64,000 nt of DNA from Deinococcus roseus (GTDB lineage Bacteria > Deinococcota > Deinococci > Deinococcales > Deinococcaceae), in assembly GCF_014646895.1 (NCBI RefSeq), contig NZ_BMOD01000010.1, positions 100,376-164,375 on the forward strand, given 5' to 3'. Made by a program: the position numbers and the translations under genes. The notes beneath the pieces were generated by a model. It saw only the letters and a program-made list of their open reading frames with translations, was not told the origin of the DNA and ran no database searches. Positions 51,234-59,645 of the stretch are shown piece by piece; the stretch's first letter is position 1, and each line of letters begins with the position of its first letter.

Positions 51234-51254
51234 GCATCAGGAGATTCCTGATGC
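51234..51254 (+). other. Hairpin in azoR upstream region
   Basis: GCATCAGGA-GAT-TCCTGATGC: 9-bp perfect stem, 28 nt before the azoR ATG. It could affect mRNA stability or serve as a binding site. Confidence 0.6.
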
Positions 51255-51282
51255 AGCCCTTTCACACCCCAAGGAGGCCCAC

Positions 51283-51909
51283 ATGGCCCGCATTCTGCAC
51301 CTGGATTCCAGTGCCCGCACCGAAGGTTCCTTCTCCCGCCAGCTCAGCCGTGAATTTGTGGAAACCTGGCTGAAACTCAACCCTCAGGACACCGTCACTT
51401 ACCGGGACCTGGGCACCACACCCCTGCCTTTTGTGGACCAGCACTGGCTGAAGGCCGTGTTTGCTCCCAGCACGCCCCCCGCTGCCCAGGAGCAATCTGC
51501 CCTGACGGTCTCTGACCTGCTGATTGATGAGCTGGAAGCTGCCGATGTGCTGGTTTTCGGGGTGCCCATCTACAACTTCAGTGTTCCGGCCAGCTTCAAG
51601 GCTTACCTGGATCAGGTGATCCGCATGGGACGCACCACCCGCTTCACCTCTGCAGGCCCAGAAGGTTTGCTGAAAGGCAAACAGGCCTACATCATCACGG
51701 CCAGCGGATCGGATTTCAGCCAGGATCCCTGGAAAAGCCTGGACCACCACACCCCCCTCATCAAGACCACACTGGGGTTCATGGGCATCACCGACGTGAC
51801 CTTCATCAAACAGCATGGATACACCCCCGAATCCCAGCAGGCCAACCTGCAGGAAGCCCGCAAGCACATCGAAACGCTCACCCGCACCGGAGAACCGACC
51901 GGGGTCTGA
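51283..51909 (+). CDS. azoR: FMN-dependent NADH-azoreductase
   Basis: A 208-residue flavodoxin-like quinone/azo-dye reductase. HLDSSARTEGSFSRQLSREFV binds FMN phosphate; PIYNFSVPASFKAYLDQVIRMGRT (AzoR signature, YNF) and ITASGSDF follow. AAGGAGG is 6 nt before the ATG. It probably protects against quinone or thiol stress and is likely repressed by the divergent HxlR protein. Confidence 0.9.
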   Translation: MARILHLDSSARTEGSFSRQLSREFVETWLKLNPQDTVTYRDLGTTPLPFVDQHWLKAVFAPSTPPAAQEQSALTVSDLLIDELEAADVLVFGVPIYNFSVPASFKAYLDQVIRMGRTTRFTSAGPEGLLKGKQAYIITASGSDFSQDPWKSLDHHTPLIKTTLGFMGITDVTFIKQHGYTPESQQANLQEARKHIETLTRTGEPTGV

Positions 51910-51925
51910 GGACGGGCAAAAGAAG

Positions 51926-51952
51926 AAGGCCGGGAATTGCCCCGGCCTCTTT
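51926..51952. terminator. Bidirectional terminator
   Basis: GGCCGGG-AATTGC-CCCGGCC followed by TCTTTT, between convergent azoR and isochorismatase genes. Confidence 0.85.
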
Positions 51953-51963
51953 TGGTTTGATCC

Positions 51964-52554
51964 TCAGGCAGGTTGCAAATGATTTGCAGCAAGAACAGCC
52001 AGGATCTCCTCTGTGGTTCCCACTTCTGCCAGACGGGGAAAAATCTGGGTCAGGCTGTGCTCGTGGGAAGGCAAATGCAAATCCGTGAGGGCATCCGAGG
52101 CGATGGTGACGTTGAAGGCCCGGTCATGGGCTTCACGGGCCGTGGATTCCACACCCACACTGGTGGAAATGCCCCCCAGCACAATCCCGGTGATCCCTCT
52201 GCGCCTGAGGTGGAGTTCCAGATCGGTGCCATAAAAAGCGCTCCAGTGGTGCTTGGTCACCACAATGTCGCTGTCCTGAAGCTGCAATTCCTCTGCAAAA
52301 TCTGCAAAATCTGCAGGCAGGGTCATGGGGGGTCTGGGATGGTCTGCTCTGGGCTTCAGAGCATCTCCACCATCTGCAGCGAAAGTCACGTGAACCAGCA
52401 CCACAGGAAGGCCTTGTTTTCTGAAAGCTGCAGCCAGTTCAGCAGCTTTTGATACGACAGCATCGGCAGGATGGGCGGTGGGGAGGCGAACAATGCCTTT
52501 TTGCAGGTCAATCAGGACCAGGGCGGTTCTGGAATCAAGTGCAGTGATGGTCAT
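51964..52554 (-). CDS. Isochorismatase family cysteine hydrolase
   Basis: A 196-residue member of the isochorismatase-like hydrolases. ALVLIDLQKGIV gives the catalytic Asp, DIVVTKHHWSAFYGTDLELHLRRRGITGIVLGGISTSVGVESTAREAHD the Lys and the position of the nucleophile. Family members use Cys at GG..T..CV; here it is GGISTSVGVE, with Ser/Val instead of Cys, so hydrolase activity may be lost or changed. ATG 52554 is preceded by AAGGAG. It is divergent from a LysR gene. Confidence 0.82.
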   Translation of the reverse strand: MTITALDSRTALVLIDLQKGIVRLPTAHPADAVVSKAAELAAAFRKQGLPVVLVHVTFAADGGDALKPRADHPRPPMTLPADFADFAEELQLQDSDIVVTKHHWSAFYGTDLELHLRRRGITGIVLGGISTSVGVESTAREAHDRAFNVTIASDALTDLHLPSHEHSLTQIFPRLAEVGTTEEILAVLAANHLQPA

Positions 52555-52654
52555 GGGATTCTCCTTTGCAAACCGATGGAGGCCTCCTCGATCTGCACAC
52601 AGGTTACGCCAGATGCAACCCATAAATCCAATGGTGTTTTTTGAGATCAGGCAT

Positions 52655-52660
52655 TAGAAT
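52655..52660 (+). promoter_or_regulatory. Leaderless-type -10 box of LysR gene
   Basis: TAGAAT ends 5 nt before the ATG at 52666. Confidence 0.55.
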
Positions 52661-52665
52661 AACCT

Positions 52666-53550
52666 ATGGCCGATTTCAACTGGTATCGGAATTTTCTGGC
52701 GGTCTACCGCATGGGCAGTGTTTCCGGGGCAGCCCGTGCCCGAAACGTCACACAACCCACCCTCAGCCAGCAACTTGCTGCTCTGGAAGCCAGTCTGGGA
52801 GAAGCCCTGTTCGTGCGCACCGCCAGAGGCATGGAACCCACGGAAAGGGGCAAGGCCCTGTATGCAGAGGTGGCAGATGCCATAGACCGTCTGGAACAGG
52901 TGAACCGCAGCAGAAAAACCAATGTTTCTCTGGAATTGCCGCTGCTCAGGCTCGGAACCACCCCGGAGTTCTTTCAGGTGTACCTGCTGCCCCACCTGAA
53001 AACCCTGAACCTGCGCATGCACGTGAAATTCGCAGATCCAAAAACCCTGCATGAAGAGCTGGAAACCGGAAATCTGGATCTGGTGGTTTCCACCCGCAGG
53101 CCCACGGGCCGGGTGCTGGAAGGGCAGATCCTCTCCAGAAAACACATTGTGCTGGTTGCGCCTGCCAGCTTTCCCCTGCCAGAACACGAGGCGCTGGAAA
53201 CCTGGTTGCCTGCTCAGCACTGGGTGGCACACAACACCGACATCTTGCTGATCAGAAAATTCTGGAAGGATTTTTACAGCAGCAGGCTGGACATTCAGCC
53301 CCTGCTGGTGGTCCCGGACCTCAGAATGGTGCTCTCTGCTGTGGAACAGGGCCTGGGTCTGGCCGTGCTGCCCGAATTCCTCTGCCTGGAAGCCCTGCAG
53401 ACAGGCCGCGTGCAGCGGGTGCTGGGACCCATCGAACTGTACTCCCGAGAGCAATGGATCATGGCGTACCGCGAAGCAGACAGGCAGAAAGACACCCTCA
53501 GGCAGGTGATGGATTGCCTGACCACCGTGCTGGAAGCTGCCGGAGATTGA
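52666..53550 (+). CDS. LysR family transcriptional regulator
   Basis: A 294-residue LysR-type regulator. FLAVYRMGSVSGAARARNVTQPTLSQQLAALEASLGEALFVRTARG is the DNA-binding helix-turn-helix with its linker; the rest is the effector domain. It lies divergent from the isochorismatase-family gene, which is its most likely target. The start is leaderless. Confidence 0.9.
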   Translation: MADFNWYRNFLAVYRMGSVSGAARARNVTQPTLSQQLAALEASLGEALFVRTARGMEPTERGKALYAEVADAIDRLEQVNRSRKTNVSLELPLLRLGTTPEFFQVYLLPHLKTLNLRMHVKFADPKTLHEELETGNLDLVVSTRRPTGRVLEGQILSRKHIVLVAPASFPLPEHEALETWLPAQHWVAHNTDILLIRKFWKDFYSSRLDIQPLLVVPDLRMVLSAVEQGLGLAVLPEFLCLEALQTGRVQRVLGPIELYSREQWIMAYREADRQKDTLRQVMDCLTTVLEAAGD

Positions 53551-53565
53551 GAGACCAATTGAAAC

Positions 53566-54114
53566 TTAAACGTGCAGAGGTCTGGAATGTTCTGCCAGAT
53601 GCTCCTGCACCAGCTTCAAATCTGCAAACTGCTGGCTGAGCAGTTGCACATGCAACCTCTGGGCCTGGGTCCAGGCAAAATCGGCCTGGGTCTGGGTGAT
53701 GTGGCCCTCCTTCAGGGCTTCTTCCAGTTCATCTCCATCCATGATCTCTGCAGCTTTGACCTGCCAGCCATCTGGCACAGCCACAATGTCCAGATAGAGG
53801 TCCAGACCGTAGGGAATGCCATCTTCATCCCTTTCATTGCTCTGGTTGATGTCCAGATAGAACTGCACCGGACAGTCGTGGGGATCAAGCTGCACGGTCA
53901 GGGCGTGGTGGGCACCGGTTGGAGCAAAGTGAATCCAGCGGTAATGCGAATCCAGAATTTTGACCTGCTGCCCTGCACAGGTGGGCACCCACAGCGGATG
54001 GCTGACCAGTCCTGCAATGTAATCCACCAGAATGCCTTCGGGCAGGATGTAAATGTGCTGTTCATCGGTCAAGGTGCGGTGCCAGCCCAGATGATCAAAT
54101 CGTTTCTTTTTCAT
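53566..54114 (-). CDS. DUF402 domain protein
   Basis: A 182-residue protein. ILPEGILVDYIAGLVSH, GIPYGLDLYLDIVAVPDGWQVKAAEIMDGDELEEALKEGHITQTQADFAWTQAQRL resemble DUF402 proteins (FomD-like phosphohydrolases), where the conserved acidic YLDI/D residues bind a metal. ATG 54114 follows a TATGGT box by 7 nt. Activity on nucleotides is a family-based guess. Confidence 0.72.
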   Translation of the reverse strand: MKKKRFDHLGWHRTLTDEQHIYILPEGILVDYIAGLVSHPLWVPTCAGQQVKILDSHYRWIHFAPTGAHHALTVQLDPHDCPVQFYLDINQSNERDEDGIPYGLDLYLDIVAVPDGWQVKAAEIMDGDELEEALKEGHITQTQADFAWTQAQRLHVQLLSQQFADLKLVQEHLAEHSRPLHV

Positions 54115-54121
54115 CGGGAAC

Positions 54122-54127
54122 ACCATA
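54122..54127 (-). promoter_or_regulatory. Leaderless-type -10 box of DUF402 gene
   Basis: TATGGT on the minus strand ends 7 nt before the ATG at 54114. Confidence 0.4.
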
Positions 54128-54155
54128 CTACATTTGACCGATTTTGCCACTTGGT

Positions 54156-55349
54156 TTAAACCCGTACGGGCAAACGTTCCAGACCCCGAATCACAAAAGT
54201 GGGACGCCACCTGAGCTGTTCAGGTCTGGCCTTCAACACCAGATCGGGAAACCGTTCCAGCAGCATTCTGAACGCGATGTGCAACTCCATGCGGGCCAGG
54301 GGTGCCCCCAGACAGTAATGCATGCCCTGCCCGAAGGAGAGGTGTTTGTTGGGGTTGCGGCCCAGGTCCAGCACGTCTGCCTTTTTGAACTGGCTTTCAT
54401 CGCGGTTGGCAGAGGCAATCACGCCCAGCACCATCTCTCCGGCTTTGATGCCTGCACCCAGCAGGGTCAGGTCTGATCTGGCGTAACGCTCGGTGGCCAT
54501 TTCCACAGGAGGGGAAAAGCGGGCCAGTTCCTCTGTTGCAGATGGAATCAGGCTGAAGTCGTTCAGCAGGCGGTTTTTCTCTGCCGGGTGTTGCAGCAGG
54601 GTGAGGACTCCATTGGTGATCAGGTTGACGGTGGTTTCATGGCCTGCAGTGATCAGCAGGAAAATCATGGCCAGGCACTCGTCTTCGCTGAGGTGGTCTC
54701 CGGCCTCCTCTGCCTGAACGATGGCGGTCACCAGATCGTCTCTGGGCTGGTCTCTGCGGCTTTGCACCAGGGTGCGCAGGTACTTCATCAGGGCCACCAT
54801 CTGCGGCAGGGACAGCAGGGCATTCAGTTCGGTGGGGGCTTTGAGGATGGCACGGGTCCAGTGGTGAAATTTGCCGTGGTCTGCAGCAGGAATGCCCAGA
54901 ATTTCGGTGATGACGGTCATGGGGAGGGGCAAAGCAAAATCGTGGATCAGCTCGGCTTCCCGCTTTTTTTCCAGATGGTTCAGCAGGATGTGGGTGATCT
55001 CCTGAATCCGGCCTCTCATGTGCTCAATGCGCCTGGGCGTGAAAGCCTGATGGACCAGGGTTTTCAGGCGGCGGTGGTCGGGCTCATCCTGGTCCAGCAT
55101 GTTGCGCATCAGGGGTTTGAGAATGGCTGGCACCCACTGCTCTTTCTGTTTTGATCCCTCGATGTTGCGCCGGTCCTTGACGAAGCGCTCGTCTTTGAGG
55201 AGGGACACCACATCGTCATAGCGGCTGACCAGCCAGACTTTGCGGCTCCCCACCTGGGTGGGGTAAATCGGGCTTTCTGCCCGCAAATTGGCATAGAAAG
55301 GAAAGGGATCTGCCTTGAACTGGCGGCTGACAATGCTGATCTTACCCAT
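54156..55349 (-). CDS. Cytochrome P450
   Basis: A soluble bacterial P450 of 397 aa. The I-helix AGHETT (oxygen activation), the ExxR-like EELARFSPP region with ERYARSD, and the heme loop FGQGMHYCLGAPLAR with its Cys ligand are all present. Substrate is not predictable. It overlaps the TetR gene upstream by 8 nt, so the two form an operon. A redox partner is not adjacent; the FprA-type reductase at 18 kb is a candidate. Confidence 0.95.
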   Translation of the reverse strand: MGKISIVSRQFKADPFPFYANLRAESPIYPTQVGSRKVWLVSRYDDVVSLLKDERFVKDRRNIEGSKQKEQWVPAILKPLMRNMLDQDEPDHRRLKTLVHQAFTPRRIEHMRGRIQEITHILLNHLEKKREAELIHDFALPLPMTVITEILGIPAADHGKFHHWTRAILKAPTELNALLSLPQMVALMKYLRTLVQSRRDQPRDDLVTAIVQAEEAGDHLSEDECLAMIFLLITAGHETTVNLITNGVLTLLQHPAEKNRLLNDFSLIPSATEELARFSPPVEMATERYARSDLTLLGAGIKAGEMVLGVIASANRDESQFKKADVLDLGRNPNKHLSFGQGMHYCLGAPLARMELHIAFRMLLERFPDLVLKARPEQLRWRPTFVIRGLERLPVRV

Positions 55350-55965
55350 GTTTTTCCTCCTTCAGACCACCGAGCAGCACCTGTGAAAGCACCTTGCCTG
55401 CCTCCTGCCACTGGTCCTGGATGACTTTGTCTCCCAGCAAATTCAGCACCGCCACACCCAGGGCACTGGCGGCCAGAATGCGCACGGTGAGTTCCACAGG
55501 GAGCGCTTTGAGTTTCCCCTCTTTTATCAGTTGCCCGAAATACTGCTCAGCAATCTGAAAGGTGGGGGCCATGATTTCGTGCTGGTAGCGGGCCTGCAAA
55601 TCCCGGTTGACCAGCAGTTCTGGAAGCAAACCCTGCAAAATGGTCATGTCCTGCTGGATCTGGCCCATGCGGTGCTCCAGATACACCGTCAGAAAAGCCT
55701 CGAAGTCCAGGGTCTGCCCTTCCTGAAAGTGAATGGGGCGCTCCGGGGTTTCATTGAGCTGGTTCATCAGGCCCATCAGCAGGGCTTCTTTGTTGGGAAA
55801 ATAATTGTAGATGGTGCCATCTGCAATGCCAGCGGTGCGGGCAATCTGTTTGATGGTGGCGCTGTGAAAGCCTTTTTCTGCAAAAACCTGGGCAGCTGCC
55901 TTCAGGATCTGCTTTTTGCGGGCTTCGATGAGCTGTTGCTGGATGGGGTCTGTGGGATCTGGCAT
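55342..55965 (-). CDS. TetR family regulator (P450-linked)
   Basis: A 207-residue TetR protein. ILKAAAQVFAEKGFHSATIKQIARTAGIADGTIYNYFPNKEALL is the helix-turn-helix; C-terminal helices form the ligand domain. ATG 55965 (MPDPTDP) is chosen; 55971 is possible. It is the first gene of the TetR-P450 operon. Two TGAA-N6-TTCA sites lie upstream, so it probably represses its own operon. Confidence 0.9.
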   Translation of the reverse strand: MPDPTDPIQQQLIEARKKQILKAAAQVFAEKGFHSATIKQIARTAGIADGTIYNYFPNKEALLMGLMNQLNETPERPIHFQEGQTLDFEAFLTVYLEHRMGQIQQDMTILQGLLPELLVNRDLQARYQHEIMAPTFQIAEQYFGQLIKEGKLKALPVELTVRILAASALGVAVLNLLGDKVIQDQWQEAGKVLSQVLLGGLKEEKHG

Positions 55966-55978
55966 GTACACCTCAGAA

Positions 55979-56014
55979 TGAACGTATATTCAGTTTAATG
56001 AATGAGCATTCATT
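55979..56014. promoter_or_regulatory. Twin operator of P450-linked TetR
   Basis: TGAA-CGTATA-TTCA (55979-55992) and TGAA-TGAGCA-TTCA (55999-56012), 20 bp apart; the second sits in an 18-bp palindrome AATGAATG-AG-CATTCATT. Confidence 0.7.
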
Positions 56015-56063
56015 CAGTCAATACCTGTTCTCAGGCAGCTCATTCTGCTGAAGTTGCTTCTGC

Positions 56064-56069
56064 TACCCT
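56064..56069 (+). promoter_or_regulatory. Leaderless-type -10 box of DUF2785 gene
   Basis: TACCCT ends 6 nt before the ATG at 56076. Confidence 0.45.
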
Positions 56070-56075
56070 GCAGTC

Positions 56076-56873
56076 ATGAACAGAGACCAGTGGCAACAGG
56101 TCATTGACAGCGATTACCAGCTTCCAGAGGGTGTCTCTCTGCATGAGGCCACCCGTGAACTGCTGGATTTCCTCTCCTCTACCGATGGTTTTTTGAGGGA
56201 CACGGTGGGGTACTTCACCCTGTCTGCCTGGATTGAAAGGGGCATGTACCCAGAAGCAGAGCTGCAAAGCCTGCTCTCCTGGACCCAGGACAACCTGCGT
56301 CTGGGTCTGGGCACCAGCGGGCACGATTCGGTGTTTTTGCGTTCTTTCAGCGTTTTGATTTTGTCGGAAATCATTGGCTTTGATGGGGAAAACCCTGTAC
56401 TGCCAGAAGCAGAACGCCATGCAGCCCTGGAACGCACCCTGGAGTACCTTGCAGAAGAATGCGACCTGAGGGGTTACGTGCCCGAAAAAGGCTGGGCACA
56501 CGCCATTGCCCACGGAGCCGATGCTTTGATGGTTTTTGCAGCACACCCTCACAGCACCCCCACCCAGATTCTGGCAGTGCTGGACAGCATTCAGGATCTG
56601 GTTCTGATGGAACATGTCTACCTTTACAGTGAAGAGAAAAGGCTGGCCCGCGCCGCCCACGCCGCCCTGGCCCGACTGGGCACCGAGAACATCCATTTGT
56701 GGCTGGAACACACGCTGGACCGGGTGCAGCCCGACTGGTACGCCTCTCCAGAGCAGGCCGCTGCCCGCCTGAACCTGCAGGGTTTTCTGAATGCCCTGGT
56801 GCTGATCAGCAAGGAAACCGAACAGCACCCGTTGCAGGAAGCCGTGCAGGAGGCGTTGCTTCAACTCAGGTGA
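56076..56873 (+). CDS. DUF2785 domain protein
   Basis: A 265-residue mostly helical protein of the DUF2785 family, whose signature D-RGYVPEKGWAHAIAHGADAL is clear (about residues 131-152). No activity is established for the family. The protein is predicted soluble. It runs convergent to the debranching-type enzyme gene, with 2 nt between their stop codons. Confidence 0.8.
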   Translation: MNRDQWQQVIDSDYQLPEGVSLHEATRELLDFLSSTDGFLRDTVGYFTLSAWIERGMYPEAELQSLLSWTQDNLRLGLGTSGHDSVFLRSFSVLILSEIIGFDGENPVLPEAERHAALERTLEYLAEECDLRGYVPEKGWAHAIAHGADALMVFAAHPHSTPTQILAVLDSIQDLVLMEHVYLYSEEKRLARAAHAALARLGTENIHLWLEHTLDRVQPDWYASPEQAAARLNLQGFLNALVLISKETEQHPLQEAVQEALLQLR

Positions 56874-56875
56874 CT

Positions 56876-58840
56876 TTAATCCTGAGGGGCATTCACCAGG
56901 GTGTAAACCCTCAAAAATTCACTGACACTCCAGGCCTGAAAAGGGCATCCTCTGGTGGTCATGCTTTTTGCTTCCAGCACCTCTGCCACAGAGCCCAGAC
57001 CACCCTCCAGCAGGTGGTTTTTCAGGCCGTGCATCAGACTGTTCAGCACATCCCTGTCTCTGGTTTCCTTCCAGAGCAGTTCCAGGTAACTGCCCACAGG
57101 CCAGGCCCAGATGGTGCCCTGGTGGTAGGCAACATCCCGCACCATCTGGGCTCCTGTGAAGTTGGGTTTGAATTCCTTCTCGGTGGGGGCCAGTGAGTAG
57201 GTGCCCACCGGGGTCACCAGCAGTTCCGCTGCCGTTTGCAGGGCCAGTTTGCGCTGCTCTGATGTCGATGGGGTGTAAGGCAAAGCCAGAGCAATCAGTG
57301 CATTGGGACGCACATCTGCATTGAACTGGCCTTCTGCAGTGATGTAGTCATAGAAGTAATTCTTGTCAGGGTTCCAGAACTGGGCAAAAGACTGCTGGCC
57401 TTTTTGCAGCAGGTCTGCACAGAGGGCCGTAAAATCGTCCTGGACTGCAAATTTTTCAGACAGGTTCAGGAAGATCTGCAGGGCATTCAGCCACAAAGCG
57501 CAAATTTCAATGGCCTTGCCGTGCCTGGGGGTCACCACCCAGTCGCGGATTTTCACGTCCATCCAGGTGAGCTGCACCCCTTTTTCACCCGCACTGAGCA
57601 GTCCGTCTTGCACATCCACTTTGATGTTGAAGTCCGTTCCCTCGATGTGATGACGGACCATCTCTTTCAGGACAGCGAACTGCTCTCTGGCAAACTCAAA
57701 ATCCTGGGTGGCATCCAGATAACGTTCCAGCGCCACAAAGAGCCACAACGCCCCATCCACCGTGTTGTATCCGGCTCCTTTTCCATCGTCCCAGAAGTTG
57801 TTGGGCACCAGTCCCTGCCTCTGGTATTTCAGGAAGGTGGTCAGGATGCCTTTTGCGTCTGAAAAACGCCCGGTGGGCAGGGTCAATCCAGAAAGGGCAA
57901 TCATGGAATCCCGCCCCCAGTCTGCAAACCAGGGATAACCCGCAATCACCGAGACAGAATCCACGGTCTGGCGGTGCACCAGAAAAGCATCTGCAGCCAG
58001 GGCCAGGGTTGCCACGGTGTCGTCTTGCACCCCACTGGTCTGAAACGCCTGCTGGATGAGGTTTTCCCGTCGTTTCTGTTCTTGCTTCTGGGCTTCCCAG
58101 GGATCTCCCTGCCAGCCTGTGGCAGACACCACCAGTGCAAAACGGGAGCGGCCTGCAGGAAGGGTCACCTGATACATGGGGATGCGGGCAGCAATGTCCT
58201 CACAACCCTCTCCCCTTTCGTGCTCAACGCGGTAAAAAAGCTGCTGGGGGGTCACCTGCACAGGCAAAGCCTTGAAATCTTCCCCATGAAAACGCACCGT
58301 CACCCCCCGGTTTTCCCCATAAGCGCTCTGGATCACGTTCTGGTGGCTGGAGAACTGCACATCTGGAAGGCTTTCACAGGTGCCGTGCATGTCCCGGTCC
58401 GAAAAGAGCCCTTCCAGGGTCATTTCTGCCGCATGTGGGGTCAGCACTTCATACAGGTAGCAAAGGGTCCCACTGCCCTGCGGCATCACCACAGAGCGTT
58501 GCACCGTCACCCCGAAAGCCTGATGGGTCTGTTTTGGTTGAAGCGCTTCCAATTTGCAATCGATCAGAAAATCCCAGCCGCGTCCCACAAAATAACCCGG
58601 CGTCATCTCCAGGGTGTACAGGCTTGCTTGCTGCTTTCCCAGTTGCAGGGTCTCCAGGGGCATGATCCAGGGCAAATCCCGCTGCACCGGCGGATTGTGG
58701 CTGTGGGCCAGCCCGTGGTACTTGCGGGTGGGCACCCCGGCAGGGGTCATCATGTGAAATCCGCCCAGACCATCCGTGAGCAGGTACTCCTGCGTCAGGC
58801 TGCGGGCCGCCTCGTGGGTGATTTTCAATTGAGGGAGCAT
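56876..58840 (-). CDS. Amylo-alpha-1,6-glucosidase / glycogen-debranching-type enzyme
   Basis: A 654-residue protein in the GDE/GH133-like family. The N-terminal domain (EYLLTDGLGGFHMMTPAGVPTRKYHGLA) and the (alpha/alpha)6 barrel with YPWFADWGRDSMIALSGLTL, WDDGKGAGYNTVDGALWLFVALERYL and YHQGTIWAWPVGSYLEL carry conserved acidic residues (WGRD, TVDGALW) typical of amylo-1,6-glucosidase. It removes alpha-1,6 branches from glucan. ATG 58840 follows TATACT by 6 nt. It adds to the amylosucrase/alpha-glucosidase set at the start of the window. Confidence 0.88.
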   Translation of the reverse strand: MLPQLKITHEAARSLTQEYLLTDGLGGFHMMTPAGVPTRKYHGLAHSHNPPVQRDLPWIMPLETLQLGKQQASLYTLEMTPGYFVGRGWDFLIDCKLEALQPKQTHQAFGVTVQRSVVMPQGSGTLCYLYEVLTPHAAEMTLEGLFSDRDMHGTCESLPDVQFSSHQNVIQSAYGENRGVTVRFHGEDFKALPVQVTPQQLFYRVEHERGEGCEDIAARIPMYQVTLPAGRSRFALVVSATGWQGDPWEAQKQEQKRRENLIQQAFQTSGVQDDTVATLALAADAFLVHRQTVDSVSVIAGYPWFADWGRDSMIALSGLTLPTGRFSDAKGILTTFLKYQRQGLVPNNFWDDGKGAGYNTVDGALWLFVALERYLDATQDFEFAREQFAVLKEMVRHHIEGTDFNIKVDVQDGLLSAGEKGVQLTWMDVKIRDWVVTPRHGKAIEICALWLNALQIFLNLSEKFAVQDDFTALCADLLQKGQQSFAQFWNPDKNYFYDYITAEGQFNADVRPNALIALALPYTPSTSEQRKLALQTAAELLVTPVGTYSLAPTEKEFKPNFTGAQMVRDVAYHQGTIWAWPVGSYLELLWKETRDRDVLNSLMHGLKNHLLEGGLGSVAEVLEAKSMTTRGCPFQAWSVSEFLRVYTLVNAPQD

Positions 58841-58846
58841 AGGGAA

Positions 58847-58852
58847 AGTATA
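58847..58852 (-). promoter_or_regulatory. Leaderless-type -10 box of debranching-enzyme gene
   Basis: TATACT on the minus strand ends 6 nt before the ATG at 58840. Confidence 0.6.
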
Positions 58853-58894
58853 CAGAACCGTTCCACCGCAATATTTGTGACAGCCTGAAAAAGC

Positions 58895-58900
58895 TACACT
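58895..58900 (+). promoter_or_regulatory. Leaderless-type -10 box of ABC transporter operon
   Basis: TACACT ends 7 nt before the ATG at 58908. Confidence 0.6.
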
Positions 58901-58907
58901 GAGACCA

Positions 58908-59645
58908 ATGATCGAGTTGATACAGTACTCCAAAAGCTACGGTGCGTATCAAGCCGTAAAACCCCTCTCCCTCACCATGAATCCGGGGGTGGTCACCTCC
59001 CTGCTGGGTCCCAACGGAGCTGGCAAAACCACCACCATTCGGGCCATCGTGGGCCTCACCCGGCCCAGTGCCGGACAGGTCAAGGTGGAAGGCATAGATG
59101 TCTGGAAAGATCCTTTGAAAGCCAAGAAACGCATCGGGTACATCCCGGACCGACCTTACCTGTACGGGAAACTGAGTGCCCGTGAGCTGCTGCGTTTCAT
59201 TGCCGGGGTGCATGGCCTGAGCAATGCCAACCCACACATTGAAACCTGGCTGCAGTTTTTTGGGCTGGAAGATTTTGGCAATGCCCTGATCGAAACTTAT
59301 TCGCACGGCATGAAACAGAAACTGACGGTGATTGCCGCCATGCTGCCTGAGCCTCCCGTTCTGGTGGTGGATGAACCGATGGTGGGTCTGGACCCCAAGG
59401 CCGCAAAACAGGTGCGTGAACTGCTGCAGGAACATGCCCGCAAAGGCAACACCGTGCTGCTGACCACCCACAGCATGCCCCTGGCAGAAGCCATCAGTGA
59501 AAAAATTGCTGTTCTGCACAAAGGTAAATTGCGCGCACTGGGCAACATTGCCGAACTGAAGCACCTCACCCACGGTGGGGACCTGGAAGATGTCTTCTTC
59601 AAGCTGCTTGAGGAGGAAGAGGCCCAGCATGCTGCTGCAACTTAA
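58908..59645 (+). CDS. ABC transporter ATP-binding protein
   Basis: A 245-residue ATPase subunit of an ABC-2-type exporter. Walker A is LLGPNGAGKTTTIRAIVGL, the signature region is YSHGMKQKLTVIAAML, Walker B is VLVVDEPMVGLD, and the switch His lies in LLTTHSM. It overlaps the permease gene by 17 nt, showing translational coupling. Substrate is unknown; drug, lipid or peptide export are all possible. Confidence 0.92.
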   Translation: MIELIQYSKSYGAYQAVKPLSLTMNPGVVTSLLGPNGAGKTTTIRAIVGLTRPSAGQVKVEGIDVWKDPLKAKKRIGYIPDRPYLYGKLSARELLRFIAGVHGLSNANPHIETWLQFFGLEDFGNALIETYSHGMKQKLTVIAAMLPEPPVLVVDEPMVGLDPKAAKQVRELLQEHARKGNTVLLTTHSMPLAEAISEKIAVLHKGKLRALGNIAELKHLTHGGDLEDVFFKLLEEEEAQHAAAT

